Of a stretch of 5,957 nucleotides of DNA, positions 5,775 through 5,957 are shown piece by piece. The stretch is from positions 1,581 to 7,537 of the forward strand of contig VBQB01000061.1 in the NCBI GenBank assembly GCA_005887855.1. The letters run 5' to 3'. The DNA comes from Verrucomicrobiota bacterium. GTDB lineage: Bacteria; Verrucomicrobiota; Verrucomicrobiae; Chthoniobacterales; UBA10450. How positions within the stretch are numbered: the first letter of the stretch is position 1; every line of letters begins with the position of its first letter. The notes beneath the pieces were generated by a model. The model saw nothing but the letters and a program-made list of their open reading frames with translations, did not search any database and was not told where the DNA came from. Both the position numbers and the translations under genes were made by a program.

Positions 5775-5807
5775 GCTCGATGTCAATCGTCCACATGTCG
5801 TTAACGC

Positions 5808-5957
5808 TCAAATGTTTTCTTCTGTATCAACGATTGGCCCGATGGCGGGCGGGATTTCTTCCGGCGGCATGCCTTCACCAGAGCCATCCGGTGTCGGACT
5901 AACTTGGCCGAATTGCGGCTGCTCAACCCGCGTTGCCATCAACATCGCAGTGAAGAG
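5808..5957 (-). CDS. C-terminal end of an unidentified protein (partial, runs off the window)
   Basis: The minus strand is open from the window edge to a TGA at 5808-5810, giving the last 49 residues. They start LFTAMLMATRVEQPQFG, possibly the end of a membrane helix, and continue with a Pro/Glu-rich tail (EGMPPEEIPPAIGPIVD). The tail is too short and too low in complexity to name a family. The 33-nt gap to the next gene and the shared strand suggest an operon with the small Cys/His protein. The gene could belong to a metal transport or redox system, but nothing in these residues shows it. Confidence 0.6.
   Translation of the reverse strand, partial: LFTAMLMATRVEQPQFGQVSPTPDGSGEGMPPEEIPPAIGPIVDTEENI

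Noticed and set aside
5469..5804. 111-residue plus-strand frame opposite the small Cys/His protein
   Set aside because: The minus strand has a signal peptide and ordered motifs. The plus frame has neither.
1..5957. CRISPR array, tRNA, rRNA, insertion sequence or transposase gene
   Set aside because: There are no regularly spaced direct repeats, no tRNA-like cloverleaf that I could see, no rRNA signature, and no transposase motif. The repeats present are short hairpins only.

Overview
The window looks like a chromosomal piece from a soil-type Verrucomicrobia (Chthoniobacter/Udaeobacter-like) or, less likely, an Acidobacteria relative. This is inferred from three things: a kinase-TolB-TPR signalling protein typical of those phyla, a small exported protein family common there, and intergenic DNA full of short GTAG-headed hairpin repeats. 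No rRNA or marker gene is present, so the placement is an inference.

Layout. (1) 1-96: a short palindrome-rich leader with a 28-bp imperfect palindrome and a GTAG hairpin lying directly against the start of the first gene. (2) About 97-2829, + strand: a membrane-anchored Ser/Thr protein kinase with an intact catalytic core, one membrane helix, a TolB-like domain and a TPR tail. (3) 2830-3122: non-coding, with repeat-derived hairpins and a 9-bp tandem repeat. (4) 3123-3632, + strand: a small exported beta-rich protein of unknown function. (5) 3603-5957, - strand: a probable metal-resistance gene set, read from high to low coordinates: the C-terminal end of an unidentified protein, a small exported Cys/His protein, and a large exported protein with an N-terminal heavy-metal-binding domain, a His/Met-rich linker and a probable outer-membrane beta-barrel. 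The + and - groups converge and overlap by 30 bp at 3603-3632.

How the parts relate. The three minus-strand genes are closely spaced and share exported, Cys/His/Met-rich features, so they probably act in copper or other soft-metal handling in the cell envelope. The kinase and the small plus-strand protein have no visible functional link to them.

The most interesting structure is non-coding. Five clear (plus one decayed) elements have the plan TGTAG + 0-2 nt + hairpin with a 3-nt loop, but the stem sequences differ from copy to copy. They resemble REP elements, which carry a GTAG tetranucleotide beside a hairpin, and two of them form an inverted, BIME-like pair. They lie against or near gene ends: one sits 3 nt before the kinase ATG, one ends 1 nt past the stop of the small Cys protein, and one lies just before the metal-binding barrel gene. 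That last gene has a convincing signal peptide encoded upstream of any ATG/GTG/TTG codon, so its start is either non-standard (ATC or CTG) or mutated.
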